Source: Silene conica
Taxonomy: Eukaryota; Streptophyta; Magnoliopsida; Caryophyllales; Caryophyllaceae
Direction of reading: 5' to 3'
Length of the DNA stretch: 64,000 nt
Assembly (NCBI GenBank): GCA_029255685.2
Contig: CM055313.2
Location: 53,607,579-53,671,578, forward strand
Shown here one piece after another: positions 43,463 through 56,800 of the stretch. The notes under the pieces were generated by a model. The model ran no database searches. It was not told where the DNA came from and saw only the letters and a program-made list of their open reading frames with translations. The stretch's first letter is position 1. Each line of letters opens with the position of its first letter. The position numbers and the translations under genes were made by a program.

Positions 43463-46400
43463 CTAAAACATAGGAACACATCTAATTCCCATGGAATGAA
43501 TGTGCCCTTCATGCTTATCACGTGGTAATGCTTTAGTGAGAGGATCAGCTATGTTGTCATCCGTAGCGATCTTATCAATGAATATCTTCTTTTACGCGGA
43601 CTCAGTTGTAGAATCTGCAATAACACTCTGTTTAGAATTTTTCCAGCTGACAGCAGCGCCATTAAGAGTAAAAACGAATCCAGACTGAGATTTCTAGTCA
43701 TCTCGATCCGTTTGGAAGCTAGCGTCTGCGTAACCCGTGGCGCAGAGCGTCGAGTCGCCTCCATAAGTCAATCCCCAATCTTTAGTCCTCCGTAGGTACT
43801 TAAGAATGTTTTTCACGGCCATCCAGTGTTGTTCACCTGGATGAGCTTGAAATCGACTTGTCATACTCAATGCATATGCAACGTCTGGACGTGTGCATAT
43901 CATGGCATACATGATCGATCCTATTGCCGAAGCATAAGGAATCCGACTCATGCGCTCTTTCTCTTCCAATGTCTTAGCTTCTTGAGACTTGCTCAAGTGA
44001 AGCCCAGTAGTCATAGGAAGGAACCCTTTCTTGGAGTTCGTCATGCTGAATCTCTCTAGAATCTTATCTATGTAAGACTCCTGACTGAGAGACAGCATCC
44101 GTCGTGATCTATCCCTGTAGATACGGATGCCCAAAATTCTTTGTGCCTCTCCCAGATCTTTAATCTGGAAATGGTTTTTCAACCATGCTTTAACCGAAGA
44201 TAAGAGAGCTATGTCATTCCCAATCAAGAGTATGTCGTCGACATACAGTACTAGGAATACAATCTTGCTCCCACTCGACTTGATATAGAGACATGGTTCC
44301 TCGACTGATCGAATGAACCCATTCTCTTTTATCACTTGGTCGAAGCGATGATTCCAACTCCGTGATGCTTGCTTAAGTCCATAGATGGAACGCTTAAGCT
44401 TGCAAAACTTCTTAGGATGTTCTGGATCAATAAAACCCTCGGGTTGTACCATGTACAACTCTTCCTCCAAATAACCGTTTAAGAAGGCGGTTTTAACGTC
44501 CATTTGCTATATTTCATAGTCATGAAATGCGGCTATCGCTAAGATAATCCGAATGGAACGTAGCATGACTACGGGCAAAGATCTCATCGTAGTGCAAGCC
44601 TGGCACTTGGGTGAAACCTTTAGCAACTAGTCTTGCCTTATGGATATCTTGTTTACCTTCCACGACATGCTTTATTTTGTAAAGCCATTTGCATTGAAGG
44701 GGACGTACCTTTGCAGGTAGGTCCACAAGATCCCACACGTTGTTCTCATACATGGAGTCCATCTCGGATTGCATGGCTTCTAGCCATAGCTTTGAGTCAG
44801 AACTGGTCATGGCACCTTTATAGGTTGTGGGTTCATTACCCTCTAGGAGTAAGACGTCATCCATATCATGTTCCTCGACCATACCAATGTATCTGTCCGG
44901 AGGAATGGAGACTCTTCCCGACCTCCTAGGTTCCTCAGGAATATCTACCGCAGCCTCGGTTGAAGGAACTGTTTCCTGCAATGGTTGCTCGGTAGTTGAT
45001 TCTTGAACCTCCGATAAATCGAAGGTTCTATTACTCGACTTGTTCTCGAAAAATTCTTTCTCTAAGAACGTCGCACTGGCTGCAACAAAAACACGTTGTT
45101 CGGTTGGCGAGTAGAAGTAATGACCAAAAGTTCCCTTTGGATAGCCTATAAAGTATGTCTTGACCGATCGCGGGCCGAGCTTATCCTCGTGTCTCCACTT
45201 GACATAAGCCTCGCAGCCCCAAACCCGAATAAAGGACAAGTTGGGGACCGTTCCCTTCCATATATAGTTCATATGGAGTCTTGTCAACGGCTTTAGACGG
45301 ACTTCGGTTAAGTATTAGAGCGACCGACAAAAGAGCATAGCCCCACAATGAATCAGGCACAACGGTGTGACTCATCATGAATCGAACCATATTGAGTAGA
45401 GTTCGATTTCTCCGTTCGAACACACCATTTAATTGTGGTGTTCCAGGTGGAGTCAACTGTAGTACGATGCCACAGTCTTTAAGGTGTTGATCAAACTCGT
45501 GTGAAAGATACTCACCACCACGATCAGAACGTAGTGCTTTAATCTTTCTTCCCAGTTGGTTCTGTACCCGATTCTGGTATTCTTTGAACTTCTCAAAGGA
45601 TTCACTTTTGTGCTTCATTAAGTAGACATAGCCATATCTACTCAAATCCTCCGTGAAAGTGATGAAATACCTATAGCCTTCTCGTGCGTTGATCGACATA
45701 GGGCCACATACGTCCGTATGTATGAGTCCTAATAGGTCGGCAGCACGCATTCCAACACCTTTGAAGGAAATACGAGTCATCTTACCGATGAGACATGATT
45801 CACACGTGCCATATGATTCGAAATCAATGGGCGAGATAGCTCCATTCTGTATGAGCTGTTTCACGCGTTTCTCATTTATGTGTCCCATACGACAATGCCA
45901 TAGGTAAGTTTGATCTTTGTCACCTACCTTTAATCTCTTGTTATTCACATGTAATATCTCGGTGGTTTGATCTAAAACATAAATTCCATTCATGGAAACT
46001 GCCTTGCCATAAATCATATTGTGTAAGGAGAAAATACAGCTATTATTCTCTATTACAAATGAAAAACCGAGTTTGTCAAGCGCAGAAACTGAAATAATGT
46101 TTTTGGACAAACAAGGAACATAATAACAGTTATATAAAGATAACTCGAATCCACTTGGAAGCTGGATCACGTATGTTCCCCTCGACATTGCAGCAACACG
46201 TGCTCCATTCCCGACACGCAGGTCAACCTCACCCTTGATTAGGGGTTGTTGGTTTCGGAGGCCCTGCACATGATTAGATAGATGAGAACCACAACCAGTA
46301 TCTAGTACCCAAGTTCCGTAACTTGCATGGTTAATCTCAATCATGTGAATAAAAGGAGAAGAAGACATACCAACAGGAGTAACGCGGCCTGCCTTAATGT

Positions 46401-47292
46401 CCTCACGATACACGGGGCATGAGCGCCTCCAATGCCCAGTCTTGTGGTAATGGTGACATTCCATGCTAGTATCCTTGCTCTTTGTTTTGCCCTGTGAGTT
46501 GCTTGACTCACCTGGCCCACTCTTAGTAAATCCTGACTTCTTAAACTTGGGCTTGCCTACTGTTAGGTCGCCCTGAGCTTTAGCTTTACCCTTACCCTTT
46601 CCCTTACTGGAAATCATGAGAACATCTTGCTTCACGCTCCCACTTAATTTCAGATCCTTCTCGGTCTGTACGAGAAGGGAGTGGAGCTCATGAAGAGTCT
46701 TCTTCATGTCGTTCATGTAATAGTTGGCCCTGAAGAGGGCGAACCCATCATGAAGCGAATGAAGCATTCGATCAACGATTATGTTCTCACTGATCTTGCA
46801 GTTTAGGGCCTCCAGTTTTTCGATATTCTCAATCATGTGAAGAATATGTGGGCTAACTGCTTGGCCCTTCTGGAGTTTCGCCTCAAAGAAGCGACAGGTA
46901 TGCTCATAAGAAACGATCCTCGGAGCCTTTGAGAATTCGTTAGTGAGCGTGGTGAAAATCTTGTTTGGACCATGGGCTATTAAGCATCTTTGCAAATTGG
47001 ATTCCATTGCATAGATGAGTACGTTCTTTATCGCACCCGCTTCCATGACGAAGTCGCTATGAGCGCGAACTTCGTTAGCTCTAGCTTCAGTTCCTGGGTG
47101 TGCCGGAATTGGCTCAGTTAAGTACTTAAGCTTTCCGTCAGCAATGGCAGCATTCCGTAGTGCTGCCTCCCAGTCAGAGAAGTTTGACCCATCATTCCTC
47201 AGTCTAGTAGACTGATTCATGGAGTCCATGAAGGCTTTTAGCCAAGATTCACGTGCTAGCTTGGCACTTGGCATTGGGTCTTCACCAGCCAT
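43463..47292 (-). pseudogene. Copia 2 gag-pol, multiply broken
   Basis: ATG at 47292 opens a 703-codon frame with gag, zinc knuckle CHHYHKTGHWRRSC (one Cys changed to Tyr), protease VLDTGCGSH and most of integrase. Compared with Copia 1: a 4-nt gain near 45265 shifts frame after TPYE; 2 nt are lost near 44575 (EIFA); a Trp codon became TAG near 44505; a stop replaces Ser near 43697; and about 200 bp of RNase H are deleted near 43595. The RT region between (44503-43694) still shows [12 protein letters not shown]. It ends near 43463. The copy cannot make a working pol, but it has the sense codon where Copia 1 has the gag-pol TAG. Confidence 0.9.
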
Positions 47293-49107
47293 TAGTTATA
47301 CAGCAGTTTAATTTGAACGTGTTCTACACTGAAAAGAAGATAAAACAAAACCATATAAGCAACTCATTATTGTGATTTAAGTCTATATTAAACTGAATTT
47401 AAACTCGTAGACTCATGCATTTATATAATTGATCTCCCTCAAGAATTATATAAATGATCCCAAGACTCAATTTCCGTATATTGATAAGCCCACAGTTTGG
47501 CTAATTCCACCGTTGGAACTCTTGGTCGATAGATTTCCGTAAATCCTATCTATTAGTCCATCTCAGTCGCTAGATAATATCGAGTGACCATGATGTTGAG
47601 ATAAAATAAATCATCTGTTCCCACTTACCCGACGTAGAAGGGGTCATATTATGCCTACCGACGAAGAAGGGATTCATGGGAGTCTGATTTATAAAGACTA
47701 GTCTTAATTTTTGGTTATACGAGGAAGACCCCATCAACTTATATTTATCCATTTGAAGTGAACTAATATCTAGCATATGCGTGAATGAATGAAATAAAGT
47801 GATGGCTTTGCAATTGAGATGTGACATCTGTATAGTCACAGAAAACTAACGCGTAACCTCTACATGAGTCAGTTTTCAGGCATGTTATAGGTGGTTTGGT
47901 TTTAGGCGGAATATGATGCAAGCTATTATCGATGAAAGCATAAGATAAATGCGATAAACGTAAATAAAAGTCCTAGTGTGGCCTATCCTATCAAAATAAA
48001 CATAAAACAACTTGGAATCCACCGTTGGACCCTAGAAGCTTGTCTTGATGTTCCATCTTGGTCCTTGCAGCGGGAGTGAGCATCCGGTCTCCGTCTTTGG
48101 TCTTCACAAAATTACTAATTTAAATTACAAATATAATCCTATTTACATTCTAATTTAAATACAAAAGTAATTACATGGCAAAAACCCAAAACGGAGATTC
48201 AAGATCTCAAAATTACAAGCAAGACTGTGTCCCATCATTACGGTGACACAATCTTCTAAGGCCACACTAAGTTACAACCGTTTGCAAAATTAAATACGTT
48301 ATTGAAAGCATTCACAAGGCATTCAACAAGACGATAAATAAAATGCATCAACTAAAAAAAAAATTTATACATGACATAATACTGTTATTATGATTAACAA
48401 ATTTTACCAAACCACCTTACGGGATTAAAATTATGTGATTATACCGTTTTAATCACCCAATTTTAATAAATTTATAATCCATTATCTTAAACCGTTTTAA
48501 AATAATATGTATCAAACAAGGGTGAACCGTTTCACAAAATTAGTAATATACTATTTTCGTATATAGTATATTACTAAAGGCCATGGGAAAATAAAACAGG
48601 TTATTTTCGAAAAATAAAAAAAACGACGTCTGTTACAAGGGGGGAGGTCGACCGACCTCAACACGGGGTCGACCGACCTCCAGACGAGAAACAGGAATTT
48701 TCTGCAACAGCATAAGCGGTCGACCGACCTATCAAACAGGTCGACCGACCACCAGATAGTAAAAACGAGTTTCAGAAAACGCAAAACGCTGCAACTTTTG
48801 AAATCAAAACAAGTTTTTACCTTTTAAACTTTGATTAAAACGAGTAAATCAAAATTAACATCAACAAGGGTTCACATATTGTCAAGAATATCGATTAATT
48901 AACAATATGTAAACAGGAATCGAAAACAAGATCGATTACACACAAAAGAAAGACTGTCGAAACAGAAACAAACGCAGGAGGCGGTCGACCGACCGCAACA
49001 GGGGGTCGATCGACCGACTTAGCGGCAGAATACGATTTTTTTTTCAGTTTTTAAAACTTTATGAAAAACACAAAAGTAAAATTTCATGGCCTGGCTATGA
49101 TACCACT
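47293..49107 (-). other. Copia 2 leader and primer binding site
   Basis: Collinear with the Copia 1 leader, including three pairs of GGTCGACCGACC motifs (plus-strand view) at 48645-49020, one copy mutated to GGTCGATCGACC. The primer site at 49094-49105 reads minus-strand TGGTATCATAGC, one mismatch to the usual site. Confidence 0.75.
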
Positions 49108-50115
49108 TGTGGGGAATAAAGCATGTATTCGCCCTAAACTTGCAGGATTATAATGAAAATTACAGTTGTGATTATAGTCATAAGATGAATAAAAACATGA
49201 AAAAAAATACAACCTTTGGTCCTTGTGCTTATGGCCTAAGAACAGGAATTAAAGTAAAATCCCTACTATAACTTGCACCCAAGACTTAAATTGAGACGAT
49301 GCCGCGTGTGCTAGAAAATACTCTCCAATTGTCTTGCAATATGGGGAGAGCTATTGAGGTTTTAGATGTGAGATCTGAGTTTTTGGGAGAAGAATGCTCT
49401 CAAAAACCCTAATTTCTTGAGATGTGTTTTATCAGTAAAAACCAACCAAAGCAGTCACCTGACAAAAGGAGAAGTCCTCTCCTTTTGTATTACTTGGTTC
49501 GGCCGAATTAGGGTTCGGGTAGGAGTGGGCTTTCCACTCTTACTTTATTCCAATGCGTGATTCGACCCGTTTTGCTAAAATATGATTCGCGGGTATTTAT
49601 TATAAATCGTAACATGTTATCAGATATTAATACAGTCGATATATTAATAATGGTCTGATAAAAACGATATTGTATAATTACCCAAATTAATATAACAGTT
49701 TATATTTATTCGCGAATACAATATTTAATTAAATATAACCGTTTATATTTAATTTACGAATTAATCATGTAATCCGTATTAGCTAAAATTATTTAATCCG
49801 TATTAAATAATAATCTCAACATCTTATTGACTAATTTAATAGTCAATACCTCTGACTAACTGTTTAGTCATATTCGGCATAAATGTGACTGTATTTTCAT
49901 ACCTTCACATCTCTCAAACGTGTCCTATAGGTGTGACGTAAAGGGACCAGTTGATCACCGCCATCCGTATGACAATAACGTCAAACTTATTTAGCAAGCC
50001 AACCGTTATTGATAAACGTGGATCAACTGGTAATAATACTGAAGTATGCCCTTGTGATCCTTAAAGAGATTTAATAAGTCATTGTACTTAATTGTCAAGG
50101 ACACCAGCCCCAACA
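49108..50115 (-). repeat. Copia 2 5' LTR
   Basis: 1008 bp. Same ends as the 3' LTR, directly followed on the plus strand by the AATAC duplication and Gypsy B integrase sequence. Confidence 0.9.
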
Positions 50116-50865
50116 AATACGGATTCACTCCATAGACGATTTCGAATGGCGCACGCCCCGTGGTGGCCGAAGGAGTACGATTGTATGCAAATTCCGCATG
50201 AGCCAACTTGATATCCTAATCTTTGGTACTTTTGCTCACTAAGCCACGCAACAAACTCCCAAGCGTCCTATTGGTCACCTCGGTCTGTCCGTCCGTTTGG
50301 GGATGGTGGGTGGTGCTAAATAAAAGTTTAGTACCAACTAATCTCCACAAGGTCTTCCAAAAATAGCTAAGAAATTTAACATCCCGATCCGATACAATGG
50401 TAAGGGGTATTCCATGTAATCGAACAATCTCCTTATAATAAAGATCAGCTACCTTTGTTGCATCATCCGTCTTATGACCCGGTATAAAGTGAGCCATCTT
50501 AGAAAAACGATCTACTACAACCATAATAGAATCTTTACCACGTTGAGTACGCGGTAATCCCAAAATAAAATCCATACTAACCTCATTCCATGGTTGAACC
50601 GGTACGGGAAGAGGTGTATACAACCCGTTGTTGAATGTACTCTTCGATCTTTGACAAATTACACACTTGCCAATAATATCTTGAACATCTTTACTCATCT
50701 TAGGCCAATAAAAGTGTTCCCCTAGCATCTCATTAGTCTTTTGAATACCGAAATGGCCAGCTATAGCGCCTCCATGCGCCTCTCTCACAAGTTATTCTCT
50801 CATCGATCCTTTAGGAATGCACAAACAGTTTCCCTTGAACAAATAGCCGTCTTTCGTGGTGTATA
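50116..50865 (-). pseudogene. Gypsy B pol, integrase zinc finger and catalytic core
   Basis: Minus-strand sequence from Copia 3 to Copia 2: [17 protein letters not shown] and CVICQRSKS form the HHCC finger, then [28 protein letters not shown] and [16 protein letters not shown] carry the DDE residues, then AEFAYNRTPSATTGRAPFEIVYGVNP. Stops at 50792-50794 (TAA) and 50216-50218 (TAG) break the frame. Copia 2 interrupts it after GVNPY. Confidence 0.88.
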
Positions 50866-52021
50866 TGTTGGAGTAAGTGTCCTCGACAATAGTGTGATCA
50901 CGTCAATTATATTATATTGACAAAAACTCTATAAAAGAATATTCATGGGATGATTCTTATCATAAGTCAACTGGTCAACATTAATCGGTAATGATTGGCT
51001 TGCTAGAGTTTGACATTACTGTCGTAATGACGGTGGTGACCAGTTGATCCCTTTAGGTCACACCTTTAGGACAGCTATCTCAATATTAAATGTAACAACT
51101 GTATAATGATACGAGTTAACACATTTCTAGATTATGAATAAAAGGAAGAAATAATTTATAATAAGATTATAAATTATCTTAGTGATCGATATATCATCAC
51201 TATTGATTATCTGTCTTATGAAACATGATAATAAAATGAATGAATTGAACTGACTACAATTGTTGTAGAATTCGGTTAAATAATTATACGAAATTATTTA
51301 ATTACTAATTTACGATAAAAGGTTTAAAGTGTTAAACTACGTAAATAATATAATCCTAATGTAATGTCACGGATGGGATCCATTGTAGTGGTGTGGACCG
51401 TGTGATATGTCACACACACACACACACACATATTACAACATTACATAAAACATATAGGAACATGAGGTTGACATGCATTTAAGATGTTGAAGCATGCTTG
51501 AGACATTTGAGAGGATTGAGTGCCAATCTATTGGGCACTCTAACCCTTGTCTCGGCCGAACCAAATGGAGGAACAAAACAAGTTTTGTTCTTTGGTTCAT
51601 TCATTCATATTCATTCATATTCATTCATACTAGGGTTTAGTCTTTGAGAGAGAAAGAAAAGAAAGAAAAATAAGGTTCATTTTTCTCAAACCCTAGCCGT
51701 GTACTTCCTTCAATCTAGCTAGTTTGTTTGTTGATTCTAGCACAATTACATACAAACATTGAGAATTAGTGTGTCTTGGTGTTCATCTTTTGGAGGCCAT
51801 CATCTCTTTGAAGGTTCAAGGAGGATCATCCACACATTAAGCTCAAGAACAAGTGAAGAAGGTGACTTCACTTGTGCCCTTATTTTGCCGAGATATCCAA
51901 TGTAAGGGAGCTCATTCTTACTCCTTAAATCTCGTCATTATCACTAGTTAAGCATGCTAAAGATCTATAATTTATATGATAAATAAAACTAGTATGACTA
52001 TATAGGTTTATGAACCTTACA
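50866..52021 (+). repeat. Copia 3 5' LTR
   Basis: Contains a CA microsatellite (about 51410-51430) one repeat longer than in the 3' LTR, and a TTCATTCATA-type short tandem repeat (51600-51630). It is followed by the primer site TGGTATCAGAGC at 52024-52035. Confidence 0.92.
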
Positions 52022-53812
52022 ATTGGTATCAGAGCACTTGTTGTTGCATGCTTAATCGGTTTATAGTTTTTCCGAGTTTTTGAGACTTAAAACAAAACTA
52101 ATATTTCAAGACCCTTATATATATCACTCGAATTTTGGGCATGTATATTAAATCTGGTCCTAAAATGTTTTTAGGTTATATGATAATTTATGAGATTTAA
52201 AATATTGTTCATAATAAGAATTTTAATCGTTTAAATGCATTTTTATGACAAAATCGAGTTAAATGATTAAAATACAAAGAAAATGTTTCTAGCCTTGTAA
52301 TTTTCACACGACCTCACATGCTAATTTTACTTAATGTATGTAAAATTTTGGTACAATATGATTTTGTATAGCATGTTTTATGATTTAATTGTTAAAATCG
52401 TAAAAAGAGGTAATTTGGCCATTTATATATGATATTTCGAAATTGATTTCGGATAAAATGACCAATATTTTTACATTATAAATATTAAAGTAATATTTTC
52501 AGAATGTTAGTGAAAATGAAAATCCAAAATTTCGAATTTTATAATTGTTTGGATTTAATTCGTAAATGTTATACATTTTAAAGGCATTATGAACGATGTT
52601 AAAATAATTAAAATGTTAATTATTATCAAAATTATTTATGACTAATTTTGAATCCTAAAATGTGTTAGGATATTATTTAGAACATAAGTTGTGTATGTTT
52701 TAAATTTATGCTTTTTAAAAGAGTTAAAAATGCTAAAATCTCATAAAACCGGGTTAATTTCGTAATAAAGAGTTATTAGGGCGATTTGGCATTAAAATGA
52801 ACATATCTATAACATGTTATATTGCTGCGTTTTCCTTATGAATGTCATTTTATATTGCATAATTTTGAATCATGTAATTATTCTAGTATGGCCTTAGTTT
52901 TAAATTGGTATTTCCCGCAATGTAAGGGGTTACCAATTCGGTTGTAATTTTGTGATCTCGTATCACCCAATTGTAATTTATTTCTATTTTATAATGTATA
53001 AAGTAGACTAGAAAAGTTGTAATATTTGTAAAATCCGGAGTTCCTTGAAGACGGTGCCATTCGGAAAGGAGTTCCGATCAAGACCGTGTTTGCCTCGATT
53101 TGCGTGCCTCGTCAAGATCAAGGGACCAAAGGAGTTGGTTTCCGAATTTGTACTCTTGTTATTTCTTTTCTAGGATAAGGCCATACTAGGAATTTATCGC
53201 TTGCTTTATTTTGTTTTAATATGTTGCATGCATAGCCAAATCGCCATTAACATATCATGCATATCGAGTATCGGGTCTTCAACGTATCAATTTTTATCGA
53301 TAATTCACCTAAATTAGTTCACTTAATAGGAGATAGATAATAATTGATAAGATCTCTTACGTTTAAAATATTGAGACTTAGCCTTACCAAAGAGTATGGA
53401 CCCATGAATCCCTTCTTCACAAATATGTAGGCTCGGCTAAACCGGGGTACTAAAATTGTCACGTTGGGTAAGTGGGGTAATGACGATTACACCTTGAAAT
53501 TTGGTCGATCTCAACGAAGGTATTCGTAACCGTAGTTGCAATAAGTTCGGGCTATAGATAATTTTAAGAAAATTGTCGACCGAGAGTTCTAAGAGTAGAA
53601 CCGATTAAAGGGTTAATCCACCAAATTATACCAATACGGGATGAATCGGCTACACCGTGCCCGGATTAGTATGGGTTTGGGTCTCGGGTTTATTTACTTA
53701 ATTGTGTAAGAGATCGTTAAGTAAATATTTAACTTGTTTAAAACGTTTAACAAGTTTTTAATGATGAACGTTAATTTTCCTTCATTTCCGTTTTTGTAGT
53801 TATTTTATCGCA
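52022..53812 (+). other. Copia 3 leader
   Basis: About 1.8 kb of AT-rich untranslated sequence between primer site and ATG. No frame resembling a gag capsid domain was found in it, and no GTCGAC motif cluster as in Copia 1/2. Confidence 0.65.
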
Positions 53813-56800
53813 ATGGATTCATTCAACCCTATCACTATTGATTCTTGTCATAATGTTTTCGACGATATTTGCAACCAAAACAACATTGATACTACTAGAG
53901 AAGTTCATTTCGGAACGGGTCCGGATGGCAGTATTAACTTCATTTCTTCTCTCCCACCTCCCAAAGGTTCATTTCTTGACACGGCTTATATAGATGAGCT
54001 AAATGAAGAAATGGACGCCTTATACTTGAAGGAAAGAGCTTATGATGAAGCTAGTGGGAGTTCTAACAAGAAAGGTCTTGCAAAGAATAAAAGGAAGAAG
54101 AGAAAGTTAGAGAAAGGGCGATGTCACTATTGTAGTGTCATGGGCCATTGGAGGAGGAATTGCCCCAAGTACTTACGTCATATCCAAGAAGGTCTTGTGA
54201 TTCCGTTAGGTAATTCCAAATCTGAAATTTTTGTTATTGACATAAATTTTACATCCAACACATCATGGGTATTGGATACCGGATGTGGTTCTCACCTTTG
54301 TAATCGTTTGCAGGGTTTAAGAGAAGTGGAGAAGGTAGACAAGGGTGATATGGATCTCCGACTTGGAAATGGAGCTCGGGTAGCGGCCACTTCAAAAGGA
54401 ACTTGCACTCTTGCCTTGACGAGTGGATATGAGCTCAAACTCAATAATTGTTATTTTGTGCCGTCTCTTTCCAAAAACATTATTTCTGTCGCAATGTTAG
54501 ACATTGAAGGATATGATTTTTCCATTAAAAACAATTGTTGTGTAATTTCAAAGAATGACATGGTAGTTGGCCGTGCCAATTCTATTAATGGAATTTATGT
54601 TTTGGAAACTTCCGACTCGTCTAATAATGTCTACAACGTCAATAACAAAAGAATTAAAACAAATGATCCAAATGAATCATATATTTGGCATTGTCGACTT
54701 GGTCACATAAATGAAAATCGCATTAAAAGATTGGTAAAGACCAACATAATCAAACCATTCGAATATGAATCTTATGGAACATGCGAGGCTTGCCTTCTAG
54801 GGAAGATGACTCGTAACCCCTTTAGTGGTAAAGGGACACGAGCAAGTGAGTTATTGGGACTTATACATACGGATGTATGCGGACCATTATCTATCACCGC
54901 TAGAGGCAACTATGACTATTTCATTACCTTCACCGATGATTTAAGTAGATATGGGTATATCTACTTAATGAAGCATAAGAGTGAAGCTTTTACGAAATTC
55001 AAAGAATTTCAGAATGAAGTAGAGAACCAACTCGATAGGAAGATTAAAACATTACGATCCGATCGTGGTGGAGAATATCTTAGTAATGAATTTGATTCAC
55101 ATCTAAAGAAATGTGGCATTGTGTCACAACTTTCACCTCCAGGAACACCACAACTTAATGGTGTGGCTGAAAGGAGAAATCGAACCTTATTGGATATGGT
55201 CCGATCAATGATGAGCCAAACTAATTTACCCAATTCATTTTGGGGATTTGCGATCCTCACCGCCATCAAATCGTTGAACAATAGTCCAACGAAAGCGACC
55301 GATAAGACTCCATATGAGATGTGGAAAGGAAAGGTTCCTAACTTATCCTATATGAAGATATGGGGGTGCGATGCTTATGTCAAGTCGAAAAACGATGACA
55401 AACTCGCACCAAGATCCGAAAAATGCATATTTGTTGGTTATCCAACCACCTCTCGTGGCTACCACTTTTACAAACCTCAAGAAAACAAAGTGTTTGTGTC
55501 TTCTGAGGCTGTCTTCTTAGAAAAGGAGTTTATTTCTAAGAGACAGAGTGGGAGAAATTTTGAACTTAATGAAGTTCGAGAAGTTCAAGAGCCACAAACT
55601 GAAGCTGAGACTAAAGAAGATGTTCCTTCTTCATCCACTTCGGTACCTATTCCACCTAGGAGGTCGAGTAGGGTCCCACATCAACCTGATAGGTATGTTG
55701 GACTAATTGAGGAAGATGGTAGCCTGGACGTTTTACTTTTGGAAAGTGACGAGCCTACCACTTACAAAGCTGCAATCTCTAGTCCCGACTCCATAAAATG
55801 GCATGAGGCCATGGTATCTGAAATGGATTCTATGCATCAAAACCAAGTATGGGACTTGGTAGACTTAACTAAGGAGATGAGACCTCTCCAATGCAAGTGG
55901 ATCTTCAAGGTGAAGAATGGCATAGAAGGACATGATGATGTCTATAAAGCTAGGCTAGTAGCTAAGGGTTTTTCCCAAGTCCAAGGTCTTCATTATGATG
56001 AAACCTTTGCTCCGGTAGCCATGCTAAGATCCATTAGGATAATGTTAGCGATTGCCGCATTTCATGACTATGAAGTGTGGCAAATGGATGTCAAAACCGC
56101 CTTCTTAAATGGGCATTTAAAGGAGGATGTGTATATGATACAACCCGATGGTTTTGAAGATCCTAAAAATCCTAACAAGGTATGCAAGCTTAAGAAGTCC
56201 ATCTATGGTCTTAAGCAAGCATCAAGGAGTTGGAATCATCGCTTCAATGAAGTCATAAAAGAAAATGGTTTCACTCGAAGTGTCGAGGAACCTTGTCTAT
56301 ATATGAAGTTCAGTGGGAGCAATGTTGTATTCCTGATCTTGTATGTGGATGACATACTGCTCATTGGAAATGATGTTCCAATGCTTTCATCAGTGAAAGG
56401 ATGGTTAGGTAACCATTTTCAGATGAAAGATCTAGGAAATGCACAATGCATATTAGGTATCCGGATCTATAGAGATAGATCCAAGAGGATATTGGCACTA
56501 AGTCCAGAACCTTATATCGATAAGATTCTTCGACGGTTCAGCATGGGAAATTCCAAGAGAGGGTTTATCCCCATGGGAAGTGGCATTATATTGAGAAAGT
56601 CTCAATCACCCACAGAGCCCAAAGATGTTGAACGCATGAAAACGATCCCTTATGCTTCCGCCGTGGTATCTATCATGTACGCCATGATATGCACTCGTCC
56701 TGATGTCTCGTATGCTTTGAGCATGACTAGTAGATATCAAGCAAATCCAGGTGAAAGTCACTGGATTGCTGTCAAGAACATCCTTAAGTACTTAAGAAGA

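Larger units (their letters stand above)
41592..50115 (-). mobile_element. Copia 2: degenerate Ty1/copia element of the Copia 1 family, TSD AATAC
   Basis: LTRs of 1008 bp at 41592-42599 and 49108-50115, AATAC at 41587-41591 and 50116-50120. About 17 differences between LTRs. It is inserted in the integrase region of Gypsy B in the same orientation as Gypsy B. It is opposite in orientation to Copia 1, which lies 2.5 kb away. Confidence 0.93.
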
